Positions 18,439 to 27,290 of a stretch of DNA of 64,000 nt are shown here, one piece after another; positions within the stretch are counted from its first letter, which is position 1, and each line of letters begins with the position of its first letter. A model generated the notes under the pieces. That model ran no database searches, was not told the origin of the DNA, and was given only the letters and a program-made list of their open reading frames with translations. This stretch comes from Chlorobiaceae bacterium (GTDB taxonomy: Bacteria; Bacteroidota; Chlorobiia; Chlorobiales; Chlorobiaceae): positions 1-64,000 of the forward strand of contig JAAXXY010000010.1 of assembly GCA_013334225.1 (NCBI GenBank), written 5' to 3'. The translations under genes and the position numbers were made by a program.

Positions 18439-19746
18439 ATGCAATCCTATTTCAATTTTCAGGAGCATCGCACGACCTACCGGCAGGAAATACTGGCAGG
18501 TATCACGACTTTCTTCACGCTTTCGTACATCATTATCGTCAATCCGGCTATTCTTGAAGCAGCCGGAATCCCGAAAGGCGCATCGATGACGGCGACAATC
18601 CTGACCTCGATATTCGGAACGCTGCTCATGGGAATTTACGCAAAACGTCCTTTCGCCGTCGCACCCTACATGGGCGAAAACGCGTTTATAGCCTATACAG
18701 TCGTAAAAACACTGGGATACTCATGGCAGACCGCAATGGCTGCGATATTCATCAGCGGCGTTCTTTTCACGCTGATCACGCTCGGTGGGCTTCGCCAATG
18801 GCTTGCAAAAGCAATTCCCGGTTCGCTGAAACACAGTTTTTCCGTCGGTATCGGTCTTTTCCTCGCGTTCCTCGGCCTGAATGACATGGGCATCATAAGC
18901 CTCGGCGTCCCCGGCGCTCCGGTCCAGCTTGCCAACATTGCGAAACTGCCGGTGCTCATAAGCCTTCTGGGACTGCTCATCACCGCGGTGCTGCTCATTC
19001 AGAAGGTAACGGGGGCAATTCTTGCCGGCATGGCAGTCACGACCGCGGCATTCCTGCTCACCGGACTCATCCCCTTGCCGCCGACCGTGTTCAGCATGCC
19101 TCCCTCAATAGAACCGATCTTCATGAAAATAGATGTGAACGGCGCATTGACCTGGGGATTCGCCGGCGTCATCACGAGCGTACTGATCATGGATTTCGTC
19201 GACACCATGGGAACCCTTTTCGGATTGTCTTCAAGGGCCAACCTGCTCGACGAGGAGGACAACCTGCCTGAAATCGAAAAACCCATGCTGGTCGATGCCT
19301 TGTCTACAATTGCCGCAGCACTGTTCGGCACAACCACCGCAGGAGTTTATATCGAATCGGCCGCCGGTATCGAACAGGGTGGAAAAACAGGGTTCACCGC
19401 GCTTGTTGTCGCCGTACTGTTCGCGTTCGCTCTGTTCTTTTCACCGATACTCACCATCGTTCCACCTTATGCGTACGGCCCCGCTCTCGTTGTCGTGGGC
19501 ATGTTCATGATGCATTCGGCGACAAAATTCAATTTCAGCGATTACAGCGAGCTGCTTCCGGCATTCCTCACGATCGTTCTCATGATTTTCACGTTCAATA
19601 TCGGAGTCGGCATTACCGCAGGTTTCATCGCTTACGTTTTGCTGAAGCTCTTTACCGGCAGGATCAGCGAAGTACGTCTCGGGATGTGGATTCTCGCCCT
19701 GCTTTCATTTACCTTTTATCTGTTTTACCCATACCATCAACCCTGA
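18439..19746 (+). CDS. NCS2-family purine permease (AzgA-like)
   Basis: 435 residues from the ATG (MQSYFNFQEHRTTYRQEILA), matching the usual start of the hypoxanthine/guanine AzgA branch. An in-frame GTG at 18415 is possible; neither has a strong ribosome binding site. About 12-14 membrane helices, with ILAGITTFFTLSYIIIVNP in helix 1, the GENAFIAYTVV helix-3 motif, and DFVDTMGTLFG in helix 8 (substrate-binding acid region). It imports purine bases with protons across the inner membrane. It lies 6 bp ahead of a nitrilase gene, so the two form an operon. No purine riboswitch was recognised upstream. Confidence 0.92.
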   Translation: MQSYFNFQEHRTTYRQEILAGITTFFTLSYIIIVNPAILEAAGIPKGASMTATILTSIFGTLLMGIYAKRPFAVAPYMGENAFIAYTVVKTLGYSWQTAMAAIFISGVLFTLITLGGLRQWLAKAIPGSLKHSFSVGIGLFLAFLGLNDMGIISLGVPGAPVQLANIAKLPVLISLLGLLITAVLLIQKVTGAILAGMAVTTAAFLLTGLIPLPPTVFSMPPSIEPIFMKIDVNGALTWGFAGVITSVLIMDFVDTMGTLFGLSSRANLLDEEDNLPEIEKPMLVDALSTIAAALFGTTTAGVYIESAAGIEQGGKTGFTALVVAVLFAFALFFSPILTIVPPYAYGPALVVVGMFMMHSATKFNFSDYSELLPAFLTIVLMIFTFNIGVGITAGFIAYVLLKLFTGRISEVRLGMWILALLSFTFYLFYPYHQP

Positions 19747-19752
19747 GCGTCA

Positions 19753-20613
19753 ATGCTGAAAGCGAAACTGCGTATTGCCCAGATCGACTGCACACTTGCC
19801 AACTTCGGCGAGAACCTTGAACAGCACTGCATTCTTGCCGAAGAGGCCATACGGGACGGAGCCGATGCCATCGTTTTCCCCGAACTGTCCCTCTCCGGCT
19901 ACAACGTGCAGGATGCCGCTCAGGATATCGCCATGCATATCGATGACGTCCGGCTGAATCCGCTTCGCGAACTGAGCGGAAAAATCACCATCATCTGCGG
20001 CGGTATCGAACTGAGCGAGGATTACGGTGTATACAACTCGGCTTTCATGTTCGAAGACGGTGCAGGAAAAAGCATCCACCGCAAAATTTATCTGCCAACC
20101 TACGGCATGTTCGAGGAACTGAGATATTTTTCTGCCGGACAGCATATCGAGGCGCTGAACTCGCGAAGGCTCGGCAGGATCGGAGTAGCTATCTGCGAAG
20201 ATTTCTGGCATGTTTCGGTACCCTATCTTCTGGCACATCAGGGCGCACAACTGCTTTTCGTGCTCATGTCAAGCCCCCTCAGGCTTTCGCCGGGCAGCGG
20301 CACACCGGCTATCGTCAACCAGTGGCAGACCATCGCATCAACCTACGCATTCCTGTTCAGCAGTTATGTGGCCTGTGTAAACCGTGTCGGTAACGAGGAC
20401 AGTTTCACCTACTGGGGAAATTCATCGCTTACAGGACCTGAAGGGAACGTAGTCTGCGCCTCCCCTCTTTTCGAAAAGCATGTCATGGACACGCTGATCG
20501 ATTTTGCCGATATCAAACGATCCCGTCTGCACTCATCTCATTTTCTCGATGAAGACCTCAGACTGATCAGTGCCGAACTGAACGATATCATCACACGGCA
20601 ACGACTGTCATAA
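19753..20613 (+). CDS. Nitrilase-superfamily amidohydrolase
   Basis: 286 residues. The Glu-Lys-Cys triad is visible: E in VFPELSLSGY (about 45), K in HRKIYLPTYG (about 112), C in VAICEDFWH (about 156). The N-terminal pattern IAQIDCTLANFGENLE and the GYN/CEDFW motifs resemble the glutaminase domain of NAD+ synthetase. The synthetase half is absent, so it is a standalone amidase, perhaps an ammonia source or an amide/ureide hydrolase. Directly behind the purine permease (6-bp gap), so a nitrogen-scavenging role is reasonable but unproven. Confidence 0.88.
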   Translation: MLKAKLRIAQIDCTLANFGENLEQHCILAEEAIRDGADAIVFPELSLSGYNVQDAAQDIAMHIDDVRLNPLRELSGKITIICGGIELSEDYGVYNSAFMFEDGAGKSIHRKIYLPTYGMFEELRYFSAGQHIEALNSRRLGRIGVAICEDFWHVSVPYLLAHQGAQLLFVLMSSPLRLSPGSGTPAIVNQWQTIASTYAFLFSSYVACVNRVGNEDSFTYWGNSSLTGPEGNVVCASPLFEKHVMDTLIDFADIKRSRLHSSHFLDEDLRLISAELNDIITRQRLS

Positions 20614-20723
20614 GATCGAAAACCGCTGGAAACCGGCATCTAAAGCCGGAATCACGCTTTGTCACTAATCCAGTACAAACAAGGAAGATTTACCATAACC
20701 TAACACTGCCAGGGAGGCTTACG

Positions 20724-21947
20724 ATGAAAAAGACTGCAGGAAAAAAATCATGGACGGTAATGGTTTATATGGCGGGCGACAACAATCTCGATCCGGAAGG
20801 TTCTCTTGATCTGCGTGAAATGAAAAAGGTGGGATCGACCGACGATCTCAATATCATTGCGCAGTTTGACCGGGCCGCCGGACATGTCGCGAGGAGATAC
20901 TACCTGCGCAAGGGTGGAATCGTGACCGGTGACGCTGTCGCTTCTCTCGGCGCTGTCAATACCGGAGACCCGGCAAGCCTTCTTGATTTCATCCAGTGGG
21001 GCATCGAAAAATACCCTGCGGAAAGGTATCTGCTGGTGCTCTGGAACCATGGACAGGGATGGGACGACACTGATATCTATGCCGATGAGCGATACCGCAG
21101 TCTGCGGCGCCTTGCCAGCAGGCCGACCCGCCACTCGTTTTTCAGGTCACCCCAGCGCAAGATAATGCAGAAGGCGATCAACAATCAGGAATACCGTGCG
21201 ATCCTGCTCGACGACAATGCCAAGGACTTTCTCGACAACCAGGAGATGAAGAAAGTGCTTGCCGATACTGCGAAAAAACTCGGACGGAAGCTTGACATTC
21301 TCGGTATGGATGCCTGCCTTATGAGCATGGCAGAGGTAGGGTACCAGATTTCCGACAGCACGGAGTACACCGTCGGATCGGAACAGACGGAACCGGGAAG
21401 CGGCTGGCCGTACAATACCATTCTTGCCGCTCTTGCGAAAAATCCGGGAATGAGCCCGAAAGACCTCAGCAATCTGATCGTTGACAAATATATTGCTTCG
21501 TACCCCGACAAGGAAGCGGTGACCATGGCGTCCTGCGACCTTTCAAAAGCGGACTCTCTCTCCAATGCAGTTGCCGGACTTGCGTCTGCCCTCAGATCGA
21601 ACCTCGGCGATGTCACTCTCCAGCAGGCAATACAGAGCGTTCGCAACAAGGTTCAATCTTTTGATGTAACAGACAATATCGACCTGGTCGATTTCTGCTC
21701 GCTGCTTGCAAAAGGCGGTGTCAGCGAAACCATAAAGAAAGCCTGCCAGAATGTGATCACCGAAGTGCAGAACGGTTATGTGCTGAAACAGGGCTACCGG
21801 AACAAATCCATGAAGAATTCCAACGGCGTGGCGATCTATTTTCCGCTGACTACCGTTTCTCCTTTGTACCCGAAGCTTGAATTCAGCAAAAAAACCGGCT
21901 GGGACGCATTCCTCGCAGACTACAACAAGGCGATCAGAAGCCGTTGA
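20724..21947 (+). CDS. Clostripain-family (C11) cysteine peptidase
   Basis: 407 residues. The N-terminus KSWTVMVYMAGDNNLDP is the C11 hallmark; the catalytic His is H109 in LWNHGQGW and the Cys C198 in LGMDACLMSMAEV. The C-terminal half has GVAIYFP. There is no signal peptide, although many family members are secreted; here the protein begins MKKTAGKKSW and looks cytoplasmic or leaderless. C11 enzymes cut after Arg or Lys and often self-activate. GGGAGG-like sequence (CAGGGAGG) lies upstream. A DUF302 gene follows after 49 bp. Confidence 0.9.
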   Translation: MKKTAGKKSWTVMVYMAGDNNLDPEGSLDLREMKKVGSTDDLNIIAQFDRAAGHVARRYYLRKGGIVTGDAVASLGAVNTGDPASLLDFIQWGIEKYPAERYLLVLWNHGQGWDDTDIYADERYRSLRRLASRPTRHSFFRSPQRKIMQKAINNQEYRAILLDDNAKDFLDNQEMKKVLADTAKKLGRKLDILGMDACLMSMAEVGYQISDSTEYTVGSEQTEPGSGWPYNTILAALAKNPGMSPKDLSNLIVDKYIASYPDKEAVTMASCDLSKADSLSNAVAGLASALRSNLGDVTLQQAIQSVRNKVQSFDVTDNIDLVDFCSLLAKGGVSETIKKACQNVITEVQNGYVLKQGYRNKSMKNSNGVAIYFPLTTVSPLYPKLEFSKKTGWDAFLADYNKAIRSR

Positions 21948-21996
21948 AACTTCAGTTTCTTTGAAATTCTTACAACAGTTCATCGGGAGTAGAGAT

Positions 21997-22395
21997 ATGA
22001 TAAAAAAATATGGTTTCGGCAAAGCCGTTCCGATGCCTTTTGCCGCAGCTTACGAACAACTCACAAAGACTCTGCAGGCGGAAGGATTCGGCATCGTCAT
22101 GGAAATTAATGTCTCAGAAACATTGAAAAACAAGATCAACCATGATATGCCGCCATACCGCATCATTGGCGCCTGCAAACCGCCTTTTGCCAAACGCGCG
22201 ATCGAAGCCGATCCATCCATCGGGATCCTGCTGCCCTGCAATATCGTGATCAGGGAAGATGCTGAGGGAGTAGTTCATATCGATTTAATGGATACAACGG
22301 CCATTCTTCCGCTCGCTGAAAATGAGGAAATCGACGGGATAGCAGATGAAATCCGCTTGAAACTGGAACGGGTCATGGAGATTTTAACGCAATAA
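21997..22395 (+). CDS. DUF302 domain protein
   Basis: 132 residues from the ATG at 21997, preceded by GGGAGTAGAG; a longer in-frame ORF overlaps the peptidase and is unlikely. DUF302 pattern: the region after the conserved GFGIVMEINVSETLKNKI, then YRIIGACKPPFAKRAIEADP and GILLPCNIVIRED. Beta-strand-rich and cytoplasmic, with no known reaction. Its C-P-x-x-A region holds a cysteine (GAC) near the dimer interface in known folds. Same direction as the C11 peptidase, possibly co-transcribed. Confidence 0.88.
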   Translation: MIKKYGFGKAVPMPFAAAYEQLTKTLQAEGFGIVMEINVSETLKNKINHDMPPYRIIGACKPPFAKRAIEADPSIGILLPCNIVIREDAEGVVHIDLMDTTAILPLAENEEIDGIADEIRLKLERVMEILTQ

Positions 22396-22488
22396 ATAAG
22401 AATCCGCCGGCATTGCCGTGGTGTTCCCGTCAAATCCGGAACGTACTCCTTTCACGACTGAAAAACTGAAAAAAGCGAAACCTTCCCC

Positions 22489-22518
22489 GAGCCTGCAGAC
22501 CGTTCGACCTGCAGGCTC
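22489..22518. terminator. 10-bp perfect inverted repeat between convergent genes
   Basis: GAGCCTGCAG and its exact complement enclose a 10-nt loop. It lies between the ends of the DUF302 gene (+) and ispE (-), the expected place for a shared terminator. No U-run of more than three follows on the plus strand; a T-rich stretch lies further out on the minus strand. Termination is therefore inferred from position and symmetry. Confidence 0.45.
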
Positions 22519-22551
22519 CTGTAATTTCAAGCTACCGACAGCATGTGCAGT

Positions 22552-23418
22552 TCATTCCTGCTCCATGGAAAAGCCTTTCGGGGTCAGGCATGTCCGGTAC
22601 TTTGTCGAAAAGCACTTCACAGCTTCGAGCGCATCCGCTTCCTGTTCGAAAAGTCCGAAAACTGCGGACCCGCTGCCTGAAAGAGAAGCAAAAACGCTTC
22701 CGGTTTCGAGCAGAGCGGTTTTCACCTCCCGAACGGCAGGAAAATGATCGAAGACCGCCGCTTCGAAGTCATTTTCAAATGCCGGAAAAAACTCCTCTTT
22801 GCCGTTGAAGCAGAGCTCACGCAGAAGCATCCTGAGATCGGGAACCTGGCGGTCGAAGCGCCTGTAAAAATTCCTGTATGCCCAGACCGTCGCAATATGT
22901 TCTTCCGGAAAAACCGTAACGATGTGATAAGGCAGGGTGAACCCGAGGTCTTCAAGCTCGTCCCCGATACCCTTTGCAAACGCAAGCGCTTTCATTTCGA
23001 GAAAATACGGCACATCTGCCCCCAGGGAAACCGCCAGAGCATGCAACTCGGCTGGAGAGGCATCGATCCGCCATAGCCCGTTCAGGATCCGGAGCACCGT
23101 TGCTGCGTCGCTGCTTCCGCCCCCGAGCCCTGCACCGAAAGGAACCTGTTTATGAAGACGCATGGTAACTCCTTTCGTACTGCCTGAAAACGTTTTCAGG
23201 GATTTCGCCGCCCTGATGCACAGGTTGCTGTCATCGACAGGAAGAGACGCGTTGGAACAGCTCATCGAAATGTCATCCGAATCGGAAAATTCCAGCACAT
23301 CGTACCAGTTGATCGGAGCAAAAACAGTCTCGAGGGTATGATAACCATCATCACGCTTCCCGGTGATGAGAAGGCCGATGTTGATTTTCGCGAAAGCTTT
23401 TACGGATAGTGGCGGCAT
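22552..23418 (-). CDS. ispE: 4-diphosphocytidyl-2-C-methyl-D-erythritol kinase
   Basis: 288 residues from the ATG at 23418 (a TTG three codons earlier is in frame). A GHMP kinase: N-terminal VKAFAKINIGLLITGKRDDGYH, ATP-binding loop PFGAGLGGGSSDAA at about 95-110, and a C-terminal glycine-rich block SLSGSGSAVFGLF. It phosphorylates CDP-ME at the 2-hydroxyl in the MEP isoprenoid pathway, which feeds carotenoid, menaquinone and bacteriochlorophyll tail synthesis here. Single gene. Confidence 0.96.
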   Translation of the reverse strand: MPPLSVKAFAKINIGLLITGKRDDGYHTLETVFAPINWYDVLEFSDSDDISMSCSNASLPVDDSNLCIRAAKSLKTFSGSTKGVTMRLHKQVPFGAGLGGGSSDAATVLRILNGLWRIDASPAELHALAVSLGADVPYFLEMKALAFAKGIGDELEDLGFTLPYHIVTVFPEEHIATVWAYRNFYRRFDRQVPDLRMLLRELCFNGKEEFFPAFENDFEAAVFDHFPAVREVKTALLETGSVFASLSGSGSAVFGLFEQEADALEAVKCFSTKYRTCLTPKGFSMEQE

Positions 23419-23508
23419 GGAATGCAATTGATTTTATAGAGAAATATTTGGCATATTCAATGAAGAAAAGCCGCATGGAAACACCATATATGAATTAACC
23501 GCACAACG

Positions 23509-24231
23509 ATGATTTCACATCAGACGCGTTCAATCCTTCTTTACATTTCTGCCGTTCTCGGCCTGGCGATGTCTGTCTTTTTTGCCGGCTCATCTTCAGT
23601 CAAAGCCGCCAGTGAAGTCTCCAATGCACCGTTCATCCTGAAATGTGTCGATGAAGATAAAGTTTATTTATTAGAAAATATCCGTCAAAAAGTCACACGG
23701 CCGGCGGAAAAAACAATTATCGAGGCCCTTCTTTCGGAGGACGCCCCGAAAGCGGTCGCTCTGTATAACAAGCAGCTGAAGGATTATCCCGACCCGGAAC
23801 TTGACCGCATCAGCACGTCAAGGATAGCCGCTTACAATCTTGTACTCAACAGCAGCGCTCCAGCTCCGCAAGTTCCCGGTTCAGTCCAGGTCTCTTCCGG
23901 AAATGCGAATGTGAAAACCCCGGTCAGAATGGACACGACTACAGAGAAGGTTGCCAACCGCACGCAAACAGTTGACCCGCCGGCATCAAATATGAGAAAG
24001 GAAAACAAGACGAAAAATAATGGAGCGTTCACCTTGCAGTTCGGCAGCTTCGGCAGTGCCAAAAATGCCGAAACACTTGCAAAAAAAATATCATTCTATG
24101 AAAAAGCTGAAATCATCCAGCAGAGCGCAGTTTATAAAGTCCGCCTTTCAAACACCTTTACTACAAGCGAGGAAGCTGCAGATGAGGCACGAAAACTGCC
24201 TTTCGATGCAATTGTCGTTCCGGTCAGGTAA
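23509..24231 (+). CDS. SPOR-domain exported protein
   Basis: 240 residues. The N-terminal signal or anchor helix (about 8-32, LLYISAVLGLAMSVFFAG) is followed by a cleavage-like SVKAAS. A low-complexity Pro/Ser/Lys linker (about 105-170) leads to a C-terminal SPOR domain (about 172-240: FTLQFGSFGSAKNAETLAKK). SPOR domains bind denuded peptidoglycan at division septa. It starts 37 bp ahead of a sigma-54-type activator and is likely co-transcribed. Confidence 0.82.
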   Translation: MISHQTRSILLYISAVLGLAMSVFFAGSSSVKAASEVSNAPFILKCVDEDKVYLLENIRQKVTRPAEKTIIEALLSEDAPKAVALYNKQLKDYPDPELDRISTSRIAAYNLVLNSSAPAPQVPGSVQVSSGNANVKTPVRMDTTTEKVANRTQTVDPPASNMRKENKTKNNGAFTLQFGSFGSAKNAETLAKKISFYEKAEIIQQSAVYKVRLSNTFTTSEEAADEARKLPFDAIVVPVR

Positions 24232-24267
24232 CAATCCCATCCGCCACAGAGAAAGGCAGGAGCATGT

Positions 24268-25419
24268 ATGAGACGCAATGTCACCATCATCGGCCAGTCG
24301 CCACTGATCACACAGCTCAAGCAGCTTGCCCTCCAGGTCGCAGAAACCGATATCCCGGTCCTTATCATCGGAGAAACGGGGTCCGGCAAGGAAGTCCTCG
24401 CCCGCTTCATCCATGCTCACAGCAAACGCGCCGACAAGAGCTTCATACCGGTCAATTGCGGAGCAATACCGTCAGGAATTCTTGAATCGGAACTTTTCGG
24501 CCATGAAAAAGGTGCATTTACCGGTGCGGTGCAAAGCAGGAAAGGATATTTCGAAAGCGCCGACAGGGGAACGATCTTCCTCGACGAGATCGGTGAAATG
24601 CCTCTCGAAACCCAGGTGAAATTTCTCAGGGTTATTGAAACCGGAGAATTCCAGCGGGTCGGATCATCTGAAATGATCTATTCAGATGCACGGATCATTG
24701 CCGCAACAAACAAGAATATGTACCAGGCCGTTGCGGAAAAAAATTTCAGGGAGGACCTTTTCTACCGCTTGCGAAGCGTCGAACTGCAGATTCCACCGCT
24801 CAGGGAACGAGGCCGTGACATTCTGATGCTCACCGAAAATTTCGTCCATGAGTCTGAACGCAAGCACAGCATCGTGTTTGAGGGGTTCAGCCCTGAAGCC
24901 ACCGAGATACTGATGCGCTACCCATGGCCGGGAAATGTCCGGGAGCTGAAAAATCTCATCGAGTCGCTGCTTGTACTTGAAAAGGGAAATTATATCACCC
25001 CCGAGATCCTCGAAAAACATCTCGTACAGCGAAACAGGTATAAAAGCCTGGTCCATGATCCGTCAAAATCGGAAAAGCATGAAATGCATGTGATTTACAG
25101 CAATATTCTGCAGCTTCGGCAGGAGGTGAGCGAAATCCGCCAGATGCTCCAGCACCTCCTGCATACCCGGTCGCAGCCCCCTCTGCTTCTTCCCGAAGCT
25201 GCGGAATTATCGTATTCCCGGAGAGAACCTGTCGAACCCGAACAGTTCGGAAGTGTTCATGAAAAGGAAAGCGCCGTCATGCACACCCTTGACGATGTGG
25301 AAAAGAAAACGATTTCCGAAGCTATCGAATCCTGCCAGGGCAATAAAAGAAAAGCCGCGCGGCTCCTTGGCATAACGGAAAGAACGCTCTACAGGAAAAT
25401 CAAGGCCTACGGATTGTAG
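24268..25419 (+). CDS. Sigma-54-dependent activator without receiver domain
   Basis: 383 residues. The AAA+ ATPase begins almost at the N-terminus: Walker A GETGSGKE at 35-42, ESELFGHEKGAFTGA with the sigma-54 contact loop GAFTGA at 82-87, Walker B GTIFLDEIGEM, and R-finger region REDLFYRL. The C-terminal about 40 residues are a Fis-type helix-turn-helix (ESCQGNKRKAARLLGITERT). With no N-terminal sensory domain, control must come from expression or a partner (PspF/HrpR style). AGGCAGGAG precedes the ATG. Downstream of the SPOR protein. Targets unknown. Confidence 0.93.
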   Translation: MRRNVTIIGQSPLITQLKQLALQVAETDIPVLIIGETGSGKEVLARFIHAHSKRADKSFIPVNCGAIPSGILESELFGHEKGAFTGAVQSRKGYFESADRGTIFLDEIGEMPLETQVKFLRVIETGEFQRVGSSEMIYSDARIIAATNKNMYQAVAEKNFREDLFYRLRSVELQIPPLRERGRDILMLTENFVHESERKHSIVFEGFSPEATEILMRYPWPGNVRELKNLIESLLVLEKGNYITPEILEKHLVQRNRYKSLVHDPSKSEKHEMHVIYSNILQLRQEVSEIRQMLQHLLHTRSQPPLLLPEAAELSYSRREPVEPEQFGSVHEKESAVMHTLDDVEKKTISEAIESCQGNKRKAARLLGITERTLYRKIKAYGL

Positions 25420-25428
25420 CCTTTGCCA

Positions 25429-27048
25429 TCATGTTTTTCTGAAACGGCCGGTCAAAGCTGCAGCAAGAAGAAGCAGGCAAATCACAACAAGAATTTTCGG
25501 AAAGAGATCCGGATGAAGCGTATAAAAGCTCATACGGCTCTCGAGAGGAACCTCTGCGGTGAGGGTGCCTTCCTGCCACCAGGGCATTGAGGAAATCGTT
25601 CGCCCGAATTTGTCGATGAATTCCGTAAGTCCGGTATTGGCACACCGGGCAAGTGCCCTCCGGTTTTCTATACAGCGCATCCGTCCTATCGCAAGGTGCT
25701 GATAAGGACCGTAAGAAGTGGAATACCAGCCATCGTTCGTAACAAGTGTGAGGAACCGGGCGCCTTTCAGGACGAATTCCGAAACAAGACCGGGAAATAT
25801 TGATTCATAGCAAATGACATCCGCGGTGAGCACCTTCCCGTACCGCGGTGACTCAAGCTGCATGATCGTGGTATCGGTCCCCTTGCCCCAGCTTTTCAGG
25901 CCTGCAAGGGAGAAATTGAGCTTCTCGAGCCAGGGCAGATAGTCTACATAGGGAACACGTTCAGCAAACGGGACAAGGCGCATCTTGTGGTATACCTGGG
26001 GGTCATTCCTGCCGGGCAGAAGCAGCATCGACGCATTGAACGTTTCGAATGAACCGTTTCTCAAACCGCCCGCCGCAATAGGGTTGTCGGGGTCACGATG
26101 ACTCCCTGACGGATAATAGAGCACATCCGAAAAACCCGAAAGCAGGGCTGTATCCCATTTGCGCAGGAAGCCGTGCAATGATTTCAGATCGTTTTCGTAA
26201 GTGGAATCGAGAATGTAAAACGGAATCGCGGTTTCAGGCCAGATCACAAGTTCAGGGCGGTTTTCGCGAACAGCTCTATCGGTTATCCGGTAATACCGCT
26301 CCATGATATCGGTACTGTTATACCTCTCCCATTTCTTATACGGATCGATATTCGGCTGGACCAGGGTTACCCTCATATGCCTCTCTTCACCTGACGCGAC
26401 CGCATCGGTTTGAAAAACCATCGCGGCGTATAGCAGAGGGAGGACAACCATTACCGACATGGCTGCAAGAAAGCGTACCCTTTCCTTACTTTCACCCGTT
26501 ATGGCAAGAACGGAAAGCACATTGAACAAGAGAAGCCAGAAACTGACCCCCCATACACCGGTTATGTCGGCATACTGGATCATGAGATTGAGGTTGGCCT
26601 GTGAATTCCCGAGGGTTAACCATCCAAGGGAGAGGTCCTGCTGCATATAGGCCCACTCCCAGGCAACCCATAGAAAAGGAAGAGAAACCAGTGCAAAAAA
26701 GTAACCTGCCATTTTTTTAAAAGCAAAAAAGACAATCAGAGGGATTGTCAGAAAAAATGACTGAATGAGAATCGTGAGAATACCCCCGGGCAGGGTGGCA
26801 AGTGATACCCACCAGAGAGAGATAATGCAGAAAACAACCATACAGAGATAAACCCGCCGGAAAAGGTCACCAGCTTTTTCGACAGTCCTGAGAGAAATCA
26901 GCAGGGGCACGAGCGCGATCCATGCAAGAATCTCGAGGCGTACGAAAGGATAAGTCGGGAATGAAATACCGAGAAGCACACCGCTCAAAAGAGGTCCGTA
27001 ATAACGTGATCCGTTTCCCATGGCTGCACTCCGCAAAAAAGAGATCAT
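25429..27048 (-). CDS. lnt: Apolipoprotein N-acyltransferase
   Basis: 539 residues. An N-terminal half of about 6-8 membrane helices includes LPFLWVAWEWAY and LGWLTLGNSQ, typical of Lnt. The C-terminal half is a periplasmic nitrilase-fold domain with the Glu-Lys-Cys triad: E in IWPETAIPFY, K in VYHKMRLVPFAE, C in ADVICYESIFPG. The protein ends with another hydrophobic helix (LFPKILVVICLLLLAAAL). It transfers an acyl chain to the N-terminal cysteine of lipoproteins in the inner membrane. It diverges from fmoA across a 240-bp gap. Confidence 0.95.
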   Translation of the reverse strand: MISFLRSAAMGNGSRYYGPLLSGVLLGISFPTYPFVRLEILAWIALVPLLISLRTVEKAGDLFRRVYLCMVVFCIISLWWVSLATLPGGILTILIQSFFLTIPLIVFFAFKKMAGYFFALVSLPFLWVAWEWAYMQQDLSLGWLTLGNSQANLNLMIQYADITGVWGVSFWLLLFNVLSVLAITGESKERVRFLAAMSVMVVLPLLYAAMVFQTDAVASGEERHMRVTLVQPNIDPYKKWERYNSTDIMERYYRITDRAVRENRPELVIWPETAIPFYILDSTYENDLKSLHGFLRKWDTALLSGFSDVLYYPSGSHRDPDNPIAAGGLRNGSFETFNASMLLLPGRNDPQVYHKMRLVPFAERVPYVDYLPWLEKLNFSLAGLKSWGKGTDTTIMQLESPRYGKVLTADVICYESIFPGLVSEFVLKGARFLTLVTNDGWYSTSYGPYQHLAIGRMRCIENRRALARCANTGLTEFIDKFGRTISSMPWWQEGTLTAEVPLESRMSFYTLHPDLFPKILVVICLLLLAAALTGRFRKT

Positions 27049-27290
27049 CTTGACAACAAGAATTTATCCGCTTGAATAAAAAAGAAATAGAAATTATTGA
27101 CCCTGTTCCTTATAGTGATGCAAGTATACGTTATTTAAAATGATGTGAACACCCTCAGGAATATATTTTACTTTAATTATTGATTTTTATTCTTTAAATT
27201 TGTTTCAAGCTGTTATTTAACAGGAATAAACGAGCAAAGACTTCCTGATAATATCCAATTTCAACGCCACCAGAAAAAGGAGAACTGACT

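Noticed and set aside
27049..27290. Specific promoter for fmoA
   Set aside because: TTGACC and several TATA-like hexamers exist, but none has 15-19 bp spacing to a partner; only the ribosome binding site can be supported.
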